NCBI GenBank assembly: GCA_947453625.1
Contig: CANGHK010000012.1
Location: forward strand, 36,526 to 100,525
Length of the DNA: 64,000 nt
Direction: 5' to 3'
From: Burkholderiales bacterium
GTDB taxonomy: Bacteria > Pseudomonadota > Gammaproteobacteria > Burkholderiales > Burkholderiaceae_C
Positions within the stretch are counted from its first letter, which is position 1, and each line of letters begins with the position of its first letter. Made by a program: the position numbers and the translations under genes. Below the pieces are notes generated by a model. The model saw only the letters and a list, made by a program, of their open reading frames with translations, was not told the DNA's origin and did not search any database. Shown one piece after another: positions 45,632 through 54,093 of this stretch.

Positions 45632-46548
45632 GCGCCGAAATCGGGCTGGACCTGCTGCTGGCCATCGTCGGCGGCGCGGTGCGGGTGGGCACGCCTTTTC
45701 TGTTCGTCAGCCTGGGCGAATGCCTGACCGAAAAGTCCGGCCGCATCAACCTGGGGCTGGAAGGCGTGCTGGTGTTCTCGGCGATGGCCGGCTTCGGCGG
45801 CGCCTACCTCAGCGGCTCGCCCTGGGTCGGCGTGCTGCTGGCGGGCTTGAGCGGCGCCGCGCTGGCGCTGCTGCACGGCTTGCTGTGCTCGCTGAAGCGG
45901 GTCTCGGACATCGCCACCGGCATCGCGCTGATGCTGCTGGGCGCCGGCCTGGCCTTCTACCTCGGCAAGCCGCTGATCCAGCCGCAGGCGCCGCAGATCC
46001 CGTCGCTCGCGCTCGGGGCCTGGAGTGCCTCGCCCGGCGTGCAGAGCGCGCTGGCGATCAACGCGTTGTTCCCGGTCGGCGTGGCGCTGGCCGGCCTGCT
46101 GTCCTGGGGCCTGGCCAACACGCGCTGGGGCCTGGTGGTGCGCATGGCGGGCGACAGCAGCGACGCCGCCCGCGCGCTGGGTTACTCGGTCAACGGCGTG
46201 CGCATCGCGGCCACCACCGCCGGCGGCTTCATCGCCGGGCTCGGCGGCGCGTCGCTGTCGCTCTACTACCCCGGCAGCTGGAACGAAGGCCTGTCCAGCG
46301 GCCAGGGCCTGATCGCGGTGGCGCTGGTGATCTTCGCGCGCTGGAGCCCCTGGCGCTGTCTGGGCGCGGCGCTGCTGTTCGGCGGCGCCGGGGCCATCGG
46401 CCCGGCACTGCAATCGGTGGGCATAGGCGGTGGCTACTACCTGTTCAACGCCGTGCCTTACGCACTGACCTTGGCGATCCTGGTGGCCACCTGCTCGCCG
46501 CAGCGCGCCGTCAAGGGCGCACCTCTGGAATTGGGAGTCTCGACATGA
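45628..46548 (+). CDS. ABC importer permease (BMP/ribose type, second subunit)
   Basis: 306 residues, eight to nine hydrophobic segments. The start VGTPFLFVSLGECLTEKSGRINLGLEG (in two stretches) is the signature of the YufQ/NupQ-type partner subunit. VVRMAGDSSDAARALGYSV is the coupling loop. Shares ATGA overlaps with both neighbours (upstream permease and downstream formamidase-like gene), so the whole set is one translational unit. Confidence 0.9.
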   Translation: MSAEIGLDLLLAIVGGAVRVGTPFLFVSLGECLTEKSGRINLGLEGVLVFSAMAGFGGAYLSGSPWVGVLLAGLSGAALALLHGLLCSLKRVSDIATGIALMLLGAGLAFYLGKPLIQPQAPQIPSLALGAWSASPGVQSALAINALFPVGVALAGLLSWGLANTRWGLVVRMAGDSSDAARALGYSVNGVRIAATTAGGFIAGLGGASLSLYYPGSWNEGLSSGQGLIAVALVIFARWSPWRCLGAALLFGGAGAIGPALQSVGIGGGYYLFNAVPYALTLAILVATCSPQRAVKGAPLELGVST

Positions 46549-47606
46549 GTGGATTGGGTGGTTTGAACAAGTCGCCGAATGGCGTGGTGGTCGGCCTGGT
46601 GCAACTGCAACTGCCGCTGATCGAGACGCCTGCGCAGCTGGCGGCGCAGACGCAGCGGATCTGCGAGATGGTCGGCAAGGCGCGGCGCAACCTGGCCACG
46701 ATGGACCTGGTGGTGTTTCCCGAGTACGCGCTGCACGGTCTGAGCATGAGCACCGCGCCCGAGCTGATGGTCACGCTGGACGGCCCCGAGGTGGCGGCGT
46801 TCAAGGCGGCCTGCGTGCAGCACCGTATCTGGGGCTGCTTCTCGATCATGGAGGCCAACCCCGGCGGCAACCCCTACAACAGCGGCCTGATCATCGACGA
46901 CCAGGGCGAAATCAAGCTCTACTACCGCAAGCTGCATCCCTGGGTGCCGGTCGAGCCCTGGGAACCGGGCAACCTGGGTGTGCCGGTGTGCGTCGGGCCG
47001 CGTGGCGTCAAGCTCGGGCTGATCATCTGCCACGACGGCATGTTCCCCGAGATGGCGCGCGAGGCCGCCTACCGGGGCGCCGAGATCATCCTGCGCACGG
47101 CCGGCTACACCGCGCCGATACGCCATGCCTGGCAGATCACCAACCAGGCGAATGCGTTTCAGAATCTCGCGATCACCGCCAGCGTCTGCCTGTGCGGATC
47201 GGACGGCAGCTTCGACTCGATGGGCGAGGCGATGTTCTGCAACTTCGACGGTACGCTGATCGCCCAGGGCGGCGGCCGCATCGACGAGATCGTCAGCGCC
47301 GAACTGCGGCCCGACCTGGTGCGCGAGGCGCGCGCCGGCTGGGGCGTCGAGAACAACCCCTACCAGCTGGGCCACCGCGGCTATGTGGCGGTGGCCGGCG
47401 GCGCGATGGACTGCCCCTACACCTTCATGCGCGACATGGTGGCCGGCACCCTGCGCTGGCCCTGGGAAGACCAGGTGCAGGTGACCGACGGCGCGTCCTG
47501 CGGCTTCGCGCCACCCAGCCGCCGGTATGGCGGTGCCGAGCCCAACCCGGTGGTGCCTGATCCGATGCTGTCTGAAGCACTGCCTGACTTGGACAAGCTG
47601 GCCTGA
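46545..47606 (+). CDS. Formamidase/aliphatic amidase-like nitrilase-superfamily enzyme (AmiF group)
   Basis: 353 residues. Glu60 in [10 protein letters not shown], Lys129 in YYRKLHPW and Cys162 in [10 protein letters not shown] form the catalytic triad, close to E60/K133/C166 of Helicobacter Ami[13 protein letters not shown] and [15 protein letters not shown] are characteristic of the AmiE/AmiF branch. It would release ammonia from formamide or another short amide. Within the operon it sits between the permease and biuret hydrolase genes, so its real substrate may be a formyl- or carbamoyl-containing intermediate. The tail from ~310 is longer than in AmiF. Confidence 0.82.
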   Translation: MSGLGGLNKSPNGVVVGLVQLQLPLIETPAQLAAQTQRICEMVGKARRNLATMDLVVFPEYALHGLSMSTAPELMVTLDGPEVAAFKAACVQHRIWGCFSIMEANPGGNPYNSGLIIDDQGEIKLYYRKLHPWVPVEPWEPGNLGVPVCVGPRGVKLGLIICHDGMFPEMAREAAYRGAEIILRTAGYTAPIRHAWQITNQANAFQNLAITASVCLCGSDGSFDSMGEAMFCNFDGTLIAQGGGRIDEIVSAELRPDLVREARAGWGVENNPYQLGHRGYVAVAGGAMDCPYTFMRDMVAGTLRWPWEDQVQVTDGASCGFAPPSRRYGGAEPNPVVPDPMLSEALPDLDKLA

Positions 47607-47608
47607 CC

Positions 47609-48301
47609 ATGACCACGATCGCCTCGGTCCCCTACGCCTGGCCCTACGACGGCCAGCTCACGCCCGCCAACACCGCGCTGATCATCATCGACATGCAGAC
47701 CGATTTCTGCGGCGTCGGCGGCTATGTCGACAAGATGGGCTACGACCTGTCGATGACGCGCGCGCCGATCGCGCCGCTGCAGCGCCTGCTGGCCGAAGCC
47801 CGCCGCGTCGGCCTGCAGGTGATCCACACCCGCGAAGGCCACCGGCCCGACCTGTCGGACCTGCCGGCCAACAAGCGCTGGCGCTCGCGGCAGATCGGTG
47901 CGGCCGGCGTCGGCATAGGCGATGTCGGCCCCTGCGGCCGCATCCTGGTGCGCGGCGAGCCCGGCTGGGACATCATCCCCGAGCTCTACCCCATCGCCGG
48001 CGAACCCATCATCGACAAGCCCGGCAAGGGCAGCTTCTACGCCACCGACCTCGACCTGCTGCTGCGCACCCTGGGCGTGCGCAACCTGATCCTGACCGGC
48101 ATCACCACCGATGTCTGCGTGCACACGACGATGCGCGACGCCAACGACCGCGGCTACGAATGCGTGCTGCTCGCCGATTGCACCGGCGCCACCGATGCCG
48201 GCAACCACGCCGCGGCGCTGAAGATGATCCAGATGCAGGGCGGGGTGTTCGGCGCGGTGGCCGACTCGGCGGCGCTGATCGCCGCACTCGCCCTGCTCTG
48301 A
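47609..48301 (+). CDS. biuH: Biuret hydrolase-like cysteine hydrolase
   Basis: 230 residues, isochorismatase-like hydrolase superfamily. Asp28 (IIIDMQTDF), Lys137 (IIDKPGKG) and Cys170 (TTDVCVHTT) form the triad. The stretches [20 protein letters not shown] (20 residues), [39 protein letters not shown] and [11 protein letters not shown] are those I associate with characterised biuret hydrolases, which turn biuret into allophanate and ammonia. AtzF, the allophanate-consuming enzyme, is encoded three genes downstream. Two nucleotides separate it from the formamidase-like gene. Confidence 0.82.
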   Translation: MTTIASVPYAWPYDGQLTPANTALIIIDMQTDFCGVGGYVDKMGYDLSMTRAPIAPLQRLLAEARRVGLQVIHTREGHRPDLSDLPANKRWRSRQIGAAGVGIGDVGPCGRILVRGEPGWDIIPELYPIAGEPIIDKPGKGSFYATDLDLLLRTLGVRNLILTGITTDVCVHTTMRDANDRGYECVLLADCTGATDAGNHAAALKMIQMQGGVFGAVADSAALIAALALL

Positions 48302-48313
48302 CCGGCCCAGCCC

Positions 48314-49882
48314 ATGCACGCGCTCAGCTTGGAGAGCTACAACCTGACCAAGCGCTTCGGCGCGCTCACCGCGCTCGACGGCGTGTCGCTCAAGGTGCGG
48401 CCCGGCACGGTGCATGCGTTGCTGGGCGAGAACGGCGCGGGCAAGAGCACTTTCGTCAAATGCGTGGTCGGCTACTACCGTCCCGACGACGGCGCGGTGC
48501 TGGTCGATGGCCGCGAGTGCGACATCCACTCGCCCACCGTGGCGCGTGACCTGGGCATAGGCATGGTGTATCAACACTTCACCGTCGTGCCGGGCATGAC
48601 GGTGGCCGAGAACCTGCTGCTGGCGCGCGGCCGGATACCGGCGGTGATCGACTGGCCGGCGGCGCGGGCCGAGCTGTCGGCCTTCCTGGCCACCGCGCCG
48701 TTCCAGCTCGACCTCGACGCCACGCCGCTCGACCTGTCTGCCGGCGAGAAGCAGAAGCTCGAGATCCTCAAGCAGCTGTTCCTGAAGCCCCGGCTGCTGA
48801 TCCTCGACGAGCCGACCTCGGTGCTGACCCCGCAAGAGGCCGACGAGGTGCTGGGCGCGCTGCGCGAGCGGGCCCATGCCGGGGATTGCTCGGTGATCCT
48901 GATCACCCACAAGTTCCGCGAGGTGCTGGCTTTTGCCGACGATGTGTCGGTGCTGCGGCGCGGCGCGCTGGTCGAGAGCCTGGCGGTGGCCGCCACCACG
49001 CCGCAGCACCTGGCGCAGGCGATGGTCGGTGAGGGCCGTGCGGTGGCGCTACCGCTGACCCGGCAGGTGCGCGACCCCGGCGCGGTGCAGTTGGCGGTGG
49101 CCGGCCTCCAGGTGATGGGCGACCGCGGCGAGCTGGCGGTGCAAGGCCTGGACCTGGCGGTGCGGGCCGGCGAGATCGTCGGCGTCGCGGGCGTCTCGGG
49201 CAACGGCCAGCGCGAACTGATGCAGACGCTGACCGGCCAGCGCCGGCGCGCGGCCGGCAGCGTGCGGGTGGCCGGCCAGCCCTATGCCGCCACCCGGCGC
49301 CAGAACCGCGAGCTGAAGGTGCGCGCGCTGCCCGAGGAGCCGCTGCTCAACGCCTGCGTGGCCGAGCTCAGCGTGGCCCAGAACATGGCGCTGCGCCAGT
49401 TCGACGAGGCGCCGTTCGCCAGCGCGGCGGCCACCGGCGGCTGGGTGCGCTGGGGCCGTCTGCGCCAGCGCGCGCTCGACTGGATCGCCGAGTACGGCGT
49501 CAAGACCCAGGGTGAGCGGGCGGCGATGCGCAGCCTGTCGGGCGGCAACGTGCAGCGCGCCGTGCTGGCGCGCGAGTTGGCCGGCGAGGCCGCGCTGCTG
49601 CTGGTCAGCAACCCGGTGTTCGGGCTGGACTTTGCCGCGGTGGCCGAGATCCACGGCCGCTTGATGGCCGCGCGCAACCGGGGTGCGGCGGTGCTGCTGG
49701 TCAGCGAAGACCTGGACGAGTTGCTGCTGCTGGCCGACCGCATCGTCGTGATGAGCGAAGGCCGTATCGTCTTCGACGTGCCCGCCCGGCAGGCCGACCG
49801 GCGCGAGCTGGGCGCGTTCATGGGCGGCAAGGCGCCGGCCGCAGCGCCGACGCCCCAGACCTTGACCCCGGAGGCCGCATGA
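48314..49882 (+). CDS. ABC importer ATPase with two ATP-binding domains (RbsA/NupO type)
   Basis: 522 residues, two tandem ATPase halves. First: Walker [12 protein letters not shown] (~38), signature [11 protein letters not shown] (~140), Walker [12 protein letters not shown], His switch ITHKFREV. Second: degenerate Walker [11 protein letters not shown] (~295) and [15 protein letters not shown] (~405), with the Walker B Asp region [12 protein letters not shown], as usual for this family where the second site is catalytically weak. It energises the BMP-type importer. Its last four bases overlap the next gene's start. Confidence 0.92.
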   Translation: MHALSLESYNLTKRFGALTALDGVSLKVRPGTVHALLGENGAGKSTFVKCVVGYYRPDDGAVLVDGRECDIHSPTVARDLGIGMVYQHFTVVPGMTVAENLLLARGRIPAVIDWPAARAELSAFLATAPFQLDLDATPLDLSAGEKQKLEILKQLFLKPRLLILDEPTSVLTPQEADEVLGALRERAHAGDCSVILITHKFREVLAFADDVSVLRRGALVESLAVAATTPQHLAQAMVGEGRAVALPLTRQVRDPGAVQLAVAGLQVMGDRGELAVQGLDLAVRAGEIVGVAGVSGNGQRELMQTLTGQRRRAAGSVRVAGQPYAATRRQNRELKVRALPEEPLLNACVAELSVAQNMALRQFDEAPFASAAATGGWVRWGRLRQRALDWIAEYGVKTQGERAAMRSLSGGNVQRAVLARELAGEAALLLVSNPVFGLDFAAVAEIHGRLMAARNRGAAVLLVSEDLDELLLLADRIVVMSEGRIVFDVPARQADRRELGAFMGGKAPAAAPTPQTLTPEAA

Positions 49883-50577
49883 CCGCGTTGCCCGCCCGGC
49901 CCTTTGCATTCCCTTTCGACCTGGCGCGCTGCGCGCTGCTCATCATCGACATGCAGCGCGATTTCGTCGAACCCGGCGGTTTCGGCGCGTCGCTGGGCAA
50001 CGATGTCAGCCCGCTGCAGGCCATCGTGCCCACCTGCGCTGCCGTGCTGGCGGCCTGGCGCACGGCGGGCGGCTGCGTGGTGCACACCCGCGAGGGCCAC
50101 CGGCCCGACCTGTCCGACTGCCCGCCCGCCAAATTGTCGCGCGGCAATCCGAGCCTGCGCATCGGCGACCTGGGCCCCATGGGCCGGGTGCTGGTGATCG
50201 GTGAACCCGGACACGCCATCGTGCCGGCGCTGGCACCCATGCCCGGCGAACTGGTGATCGACAAGCCCGGCAAGGGCGCTTTTTACGCCACGCCGCTGCA
50301 GGCCGAACTGCAGCAGCGCGGCATCCGCCAACTGGTGTTGATGGGCGTGACCACCGAGGTCTGCGTGCAGACGACGATGCGCGAAGCCAACGACCGCGGC
50401 TACGACTGCCTGCTGGTCGAGGACGCCACCGACAGCTACTTTCCCGCCTTCAAGGCCGCCACGCTGGCGATGATCACCGCCCAGGGGGGCATCGTCGGTT
50501 GGGTGGCGCCGGCCGCGGCGGTGCTGGCCGCGCTGGCGGACCCCGCAGTGCTGCCGGTTGCAAAAAATCCCGCTTGA
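49879..50577 (+). CDS. Second cysteine hydrolase (isochorismatase-like, BiuH/TrtA relative)
   Basis: 232 residues. Triad Asp24 (LIIDMQRDF), Lys129 (VIDKPGKG), Cys162 (TTEVCVQTT). It shares the [16 protein letters not shown] and [10 protein letters not shown] elements with the BiuH-like protein four kilobases upstream but lacks the [15 protein letters not shown] part, having [15 protein letters not shown] instead. It is therefore a paralogue with a different amide substrate. Triuret and guanylurea hydrolases are known members of this superfamily and would each feed a biuret/allophanate route; which, if either, applies is open. Confidence 0.82.
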   Translation: MTALPARPFAFPFDLARCALLIIDMQRDFVEPGGFGASLGNDVSPLQAIVPTCAAVLAAWRTAGGCVVHTREGHRPDLSDCPPAKLSRGNPSLRIGDLGPMGRVLVIGEPGHAIVPALAPMPGELVIDKPGKGAFYATPLQAELQQRGIRQLVLMGVTTEVCVQTTMREANDRGYDCLLVEDATDSYFPAFKAATLAMITAQGGIVGWVAPAAAVLAALADPAVLPVAKNPA

Positions 50578-50660
50578 TTCCCGCTTGATGGCAGCTGACC
50601 GCTAATGCCCAAAGACGCCCAATGACGCCCGCTGACGCCCCGCCGCCGACCTACACCCCC

Positions 50661-52508
50661 ATGATCTCCACCCTGCTGACCCTGGCCGATTGGCGCGCCG
50701 CGTACGCCGCCGGCGCCGAACCCACCGACCTGCTGGCCCCGCTGCTGGCCCGCCTGCACGGCGAGGCCGCCGCCGCCGATCCGGCCTGGATCCACCGCTG
50801 CGCGCCGGACGTCATCGCCGCGCAGCTGGCGCAGCTGGCCGGGCGCGACCGCGCCACGCTGCCGCTCTACGGCGTGCCCTTCGCGGTCAAGGACAACATC
50901 GACGTCGCCGGCCTGCCCACCACCGCCGCCTGCCCGGCGTTCGCCCATGTCGCCGCGCACAGCGCGACGGTGGTGCAGCGCCTGATGGCGGCCGGCGCGG
51001 TGCTGGTCGGCAAGACCAACCTGGACCAGTTCGCCACCGGGCTGGTGGGCACCCGCTCGCCCTACGGCGAGGTGCCCAACAGCTTCGACAGCCAGTACGT
51101 CAGCGGCGGCAGCAGCTCGGGCTCGGCCTCGGTGGTCGCGCGCGGGTGGGTCGCGTTCGCGCTGGGCACCGACACGGCAGGGTCGGGCCGGGTGCCGGCG
51201 GGACTGAACAACCTGGTCGGCCTGAAGCCCACGCCGGGCCGGGTGCCGATGGCGGGCGTGCTGCCGGCCTGCCGCACGCTGGATGTGGTGTCGGTGCTGG
51301 CGCTGACGGTGGCCGACGCGGCCCAGGTGATGGCAGTGATCGAGGGCGCCGAGGACGAGCCCGGCTTCCAGTCCTGGCCACTCCAGCCGGCCTGGCTGGG
51401 TCGCACCGGCGCCGCGCTGCGCGTGGGCGTGCCGGTGGTCCCCGGCTGCGACCCCGCGCTGGGCTATGACCAGGCTTTCGACGAGGCCGTGGCCCAGCTG
51501 TGCGCCTGGGGCCTGGTGCCGCAGCCGATCGACATGACGCCGTTTTTTGAGGTGGCCCGGCTGCTCTACGACGGCCCCTGGGTGGCAGAGCGCTATGCGG
51601 TGGTGCAGGCGCTGTTCGACCACCAGCCCGAGGCGCTGGACGCCACGGTGCGCCGGGTCATTGCGCGGGCCGGCGAGTTCGACGCGGCCTCGGCCTTCCG
51701 TGCCCGCTACGCGCTGGAAGACCTGCGCCGGCAGCTGGCGCCGCTGTGGCAGCAGATCGACGTGCTGATGGTGCCCACCACGCCCACCTGCCCGACGCGC
51801 GCGGCGGTGGCGGCCGAGCCGGTGCTGCGCAATTCCGAGCTGGGCCGCTTCACCAACTTCGTCAACCTGCTGGGCCAGGCCGCGCTGGCGCTGCCCAGCG
51901 GCGTCAGCGCCAGCGGACTGCCCTTCGGCGTCACCTTCATCGCGCCGGGCGGCAGCGACGCCGCGCTGGTCGACCTGGGACTGCGCTGGGAAGCGGCGCG
52001 GGCCCAGCCGCTGGGTTGCCGGCTGCGCCCGGCCACGCCGGCCGACCGCGCGATGCAGGCTGGCCCGGCTGCCGCCGCCACGCTGGCGCTGGCGGTGGTG
52101 GGTGCGCACCTGGCCGGCATGCCGCTGCACGGCCAGTTGGTCGAGCGCGGCTGCCGGTTGCGCGAGCGCACCCGCACCGCGCCGCATTACCGGCTCTACG
52201 CGCTGCCCGGCACCCAGCCGCCCAAACCCGGCCTGGCCCGCGTGGTTGACGTCGCGATGGACGGCGCGGTGGGCGGCGCGGTGGACGGCGAGGTCGTGCC
52301 CGGCTGCGCGATCGAGGTCGAGGTCTACGACATGCCGCAGGCCGCGCTGGGCAGCTTCCTGGCGCTGATCCCGCCGCCGCTGGGACTGGGCTCGGTGCAG
52401 CTGGCCGACGGGAGTTGGGTCAAGGGCTTCATTTGCGAGGGCGCGGGCCTGGCCTGCGCCACCGACGTCAGCGCCTTCGGCGGCTGGCGCGCCTACCGGG
52501 CCGCATGA
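50661..52508 (+). CDS. atzF: Allophanate hydrolase
   Basis: 615 residues. Amidase-signature domain (1-~450): Lys in GVPFAVKDNIDVAGLP (~80), cis-Ser/Ser in VSGGSSSGSAS (~155) and TDTAGSGRVPAGLNNLVGLK with nucleophile Ser (split), all typical of AtzF/DUR1 allophanate hydrolases. The C-terminal domain (~455-615: GAHLAGMPLHGQLVERG, YRLYALPG, VEVYDMP, LGLGSVQLADG) is the AtzF extension that helps convert the product to ammonia and CO2. An in-frame ATG at 50622 is possible; neither start has a strong ribosome-binding site. Overlaps the GntR start (ATGA). Confidence 0.93.
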   Translation: MISTLLTLADWRAAYAAGAEPTDLLAPLLARLHGEAAAADPAWIHRCAPDVIAAQLAQLAGRDRATLPLYGVPFAVKDNIDVAGLPTTAACPAFAHVAAHSATVVQRLMAAGAVLVGKTNLDQFATGLVGTRSPYGEVPNSFDSQYVSGGSSSGSASVVARGWVAFALGTDTAGSGRVPAGLNNLVGLKPTPGRVPMAGVLPACRTLDVVSVLALTVADAAQVMAVIEGAEDEPGFQSWPLQPAWLGRTGAALRVGVPVVPGCDPALGYDQAFDEAVAQLCAWGLVPQPIDMTPFFEVARLLYDGPWVAERYAVVQALFDHQPEALDATVRRVIARAGEFDAASAFRARYALEDLRRQLAPLWQQIDVLMVPTTPTCPTRAAVAAEPVLRNSELGRFTNFVNLLGQAALALPSGVSASGLPFGVTFIAPGGSDAALVDLGLRWEAARAQPLGCRLRPATPADRAMQAGPAAAATLALAVVGAHLAGMPLHGQLVERGCRLRERTRTAPHYRLYALPGTQPPKPGLARVVDVAMDGAVGGAVDGEVVPGCAIEVEVYDMPQAALGSFLALIPPPLGLGSVQLADGSWVKGFICEGAGLACATDVSAFGGWRAYRAA

Positions 52509-53248
52509 CCGCGCCGCCTGGCGTCCCGCGCAAGCCGCACAAGCCGCACAAGCCGGCCACGCCGGCCAAGCCGGCCAAGCCGGCCGAGTCGCTCACGCTG
52601 GCCGACCAGGCCCATGGCCGGCTCAAGCAGATGGTCTTCGACTTCGTGCTGATGCCGGGCGACCGCTGCAGCGAGAGCGAGTTGGCGCAGCGCCTGGCGA
52701 TCAGCCGCACACCGCTGCGCCAGGCGCTGCAGCGGCTCGAGCGCGAGGGATTTCTGCAGGTCATCCCCAAGGTCGGCTGGCAGGTGGCGCCGCTGGACTT
52801 CGATGTCTTCGACGAGCTCTATGACCTGCGCATCCTGCTCGAATGCCATGCTGCCCGGCAACTGGCGGCCGCGGCTGAGCGGCCGGCGCTGCCTGCACTG
52901 GCGGCGTTCTGGCAGGTGCCGGTGGCCGAGCGCCTGGCCGACGGTGCCGAGGTCGGCCAGCAGGACGAGGTCTTCCACCTGCAACTGGTGCGGGCCAGCG
53001 GCAACCGCGAGATGGCCCGGGTGCACCGCGAGGTCACCGACCGCATCCGCATCGTGCGCCGGCTCGATTTCACCAAGCCGGCCCGGGTCGAGGCCACCTA
53101 CGACGAGCATGCCGCGATCCTGCAAGCCATCGCGCGCCGGCGCGGCGACGAAGCCCAGCGCCTGCTGCGCGCCCATGTCGAGCAGAGCAAGCTCGAGGTT
53201 CGGCACATCACGCTGGACATGCTGTACCGGGCGCGGCGGCCAGCCTGA
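52505..53248 (+). CDS. GntR-family (FCD) transcriptional regulator
   Basis: 247 residues. An N-terminal basic tail of repeated Lys-Pro-x triplets (residues ~9-28) precedes the winged helix-turn-helix (DQAHGRLKQMVFDFVLMPGD, then ESELAQRLAISRTPLRQAL, ~35-85). The C-terminal FCD ligand domain has Asp/His metal-ligand positions in ELYDLRILLECHAARQL, FHLQLVRASGN and DEHAAILQAI. Last gene of the operon, translationally coupled to atzF, so it probably regulates the operon in response to an intermediate, possibly via TTGTATAC at 43179. That tail is unusual. Confidence 0.88.
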   Translation: MTAPPGVPRKPHKPHKPATPAKPAKPAESLTLADQAHGRLKQMVFDFVLMPGDRCSESELAQRLAISRTPLRQALQRLEREGFLQVIPKVGWQVAPLDFDVFDELYDLRILLECHAARQLAAAAERPALPALAAFWQVPVAERLADGAEVGQQDEVFHLQLVRASGNREMARVHREVTDRIRIVRRLDFTKPARVEATYDEHAAILQAIARRRGDEAQRLLRAHVEQSKLEVRHITLDMLYRARRPA

Positions 53249-53271
53249 TTCGAAGGTCCCGTGCCGGCCGC

Positions 53272-53910
53272 TCAGTCTGCGGCGCCAGTCGCCGTCACAC
53301 CGGCCAGCCGCAGCGCGTAGTCACGCACCTCCCGCGGCCAATCGGCCATGCAGGCCTGCCAGCGCGGCAAGTCGTTGGCAAACAGCGCCCGGCTCGCCTC
53401 CTCGAAGCCGGCCAGGTTGCCTGCCAGCGTCGACATGACCTGGTAGGCCGCAGCCTGGGCCTGGCGCTGGGCGTCCAGATCCGCGTTGGCCCGGCGCGCC
53501 GCCTCGACCAGCTTGCGCAAGGCCACCGACGCGCCACCGGTCTGGGCGTTGAGCCAATCCCAGTGCCGCGGCAGCAGCGTCACCTCGCGCGCCACCACCC
53601 CCAGCCTGGGTCGGCCGCGGCCGCGCGGGCTGTCGTCGGTGGCGGCGTCAGCCGCCGGGCTGGCCGCCGCAGCCGCTGCCTGGCCGTCCGTGCGGTCTTG
53701 GCCGGCCAGCCTTGCCAGCAGGTCTTGCGCATCGCCGCGCAGGTCTTGGTCGACCGTCCTGCCACTGCGGTCGTCGAACATCAGCAGCGGCCCGGCCGCG
53801 CCTTGGCTGGCGGCGGCTTGAACCGCGAGCGTGACCGTCTCCAACGAGCCGGTGGCCAGGCGCCGCGGGCCGTCGAAGGCGGTGTAATGGTCTGACAAGG
53901 GTGTGTTCAT
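53272..53910 (-). CDS. DUF2239 family protein
   Basis: 212 residues, no signal peptide. DUF2239 features: YTAFDGPRRLATGSLETV at the N-terminus, LLMFDDRSGRTVDQDLRG, then a linker with Pro/Arg (PRGRGRPRLGVVAREVTLLPRHWDWLN split), and a C-terminal helical part with ALFANDLPRW. The RGRPRLGVVAREVTL stretch resembles a small DNA-binding or RHH-like segment, and function is unknown. It has a textbook promoter overlapped by two direct repeats upstream, suggesting self-regulation. Convergent with the GntR gene. Confidence 0.82.
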   Translation of the reverse strand: MNTPLSDHYTAFDGPRRLATGSLETVTLAVQAAASQGAAGPLLMFDDRSGRTVDQDLRGDAQDLLARLAGQDRTDGQAAAAAASPAADAATDDSPRGRGRPRLGVVAREVTLLPRHWDWLNAQTGGASVALRKLVEAARRANADLDAQRQAQAAAYQVMSTLAGNLAGFEEASRALFANDLPRWQACMADWPREVRDYALRLAGVTATGAAD

Positions 53911-53940
53911 GCTGAGGTCCGGCTGTTGTTGATCCGGCAA

Positions 53941-53988
53941 AATAATACCCGGATAAAAATAAAGCGTCAATAACGCCCGGGTAAAAAT
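53941..53988 (-). promoter_or_regulatory. Strong sigma-70 promoter overlapped by two 20-bp direct repeats
   Basis: On the minus strand: -35 TTGACG (53965-53970), 17-nt spacer, -10 TATTAT (53942-53947), about 30 nt before the DUF2239 ATG. Two repeats, AATAATACCCGGATAAAAAT (53941-53960) and AATAACGCCCGGGTAAAAAT (53969-53988), begin 28 nt apart; one covers the -10, the other lies just upstream of the -35. This is the layout of an autorepressed promoter. Confidence 0.7.
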
Positions 53989-54093
53989 TGATCCTGCTTT
54001 CGGGATCAAGCTCGGCTGCCGCTATGCTGCGGCGAACGGTCGGATCGACCGCTCCGCCCGTCACCCCAGGCCCTGGACCGAAGAGGATTCACC

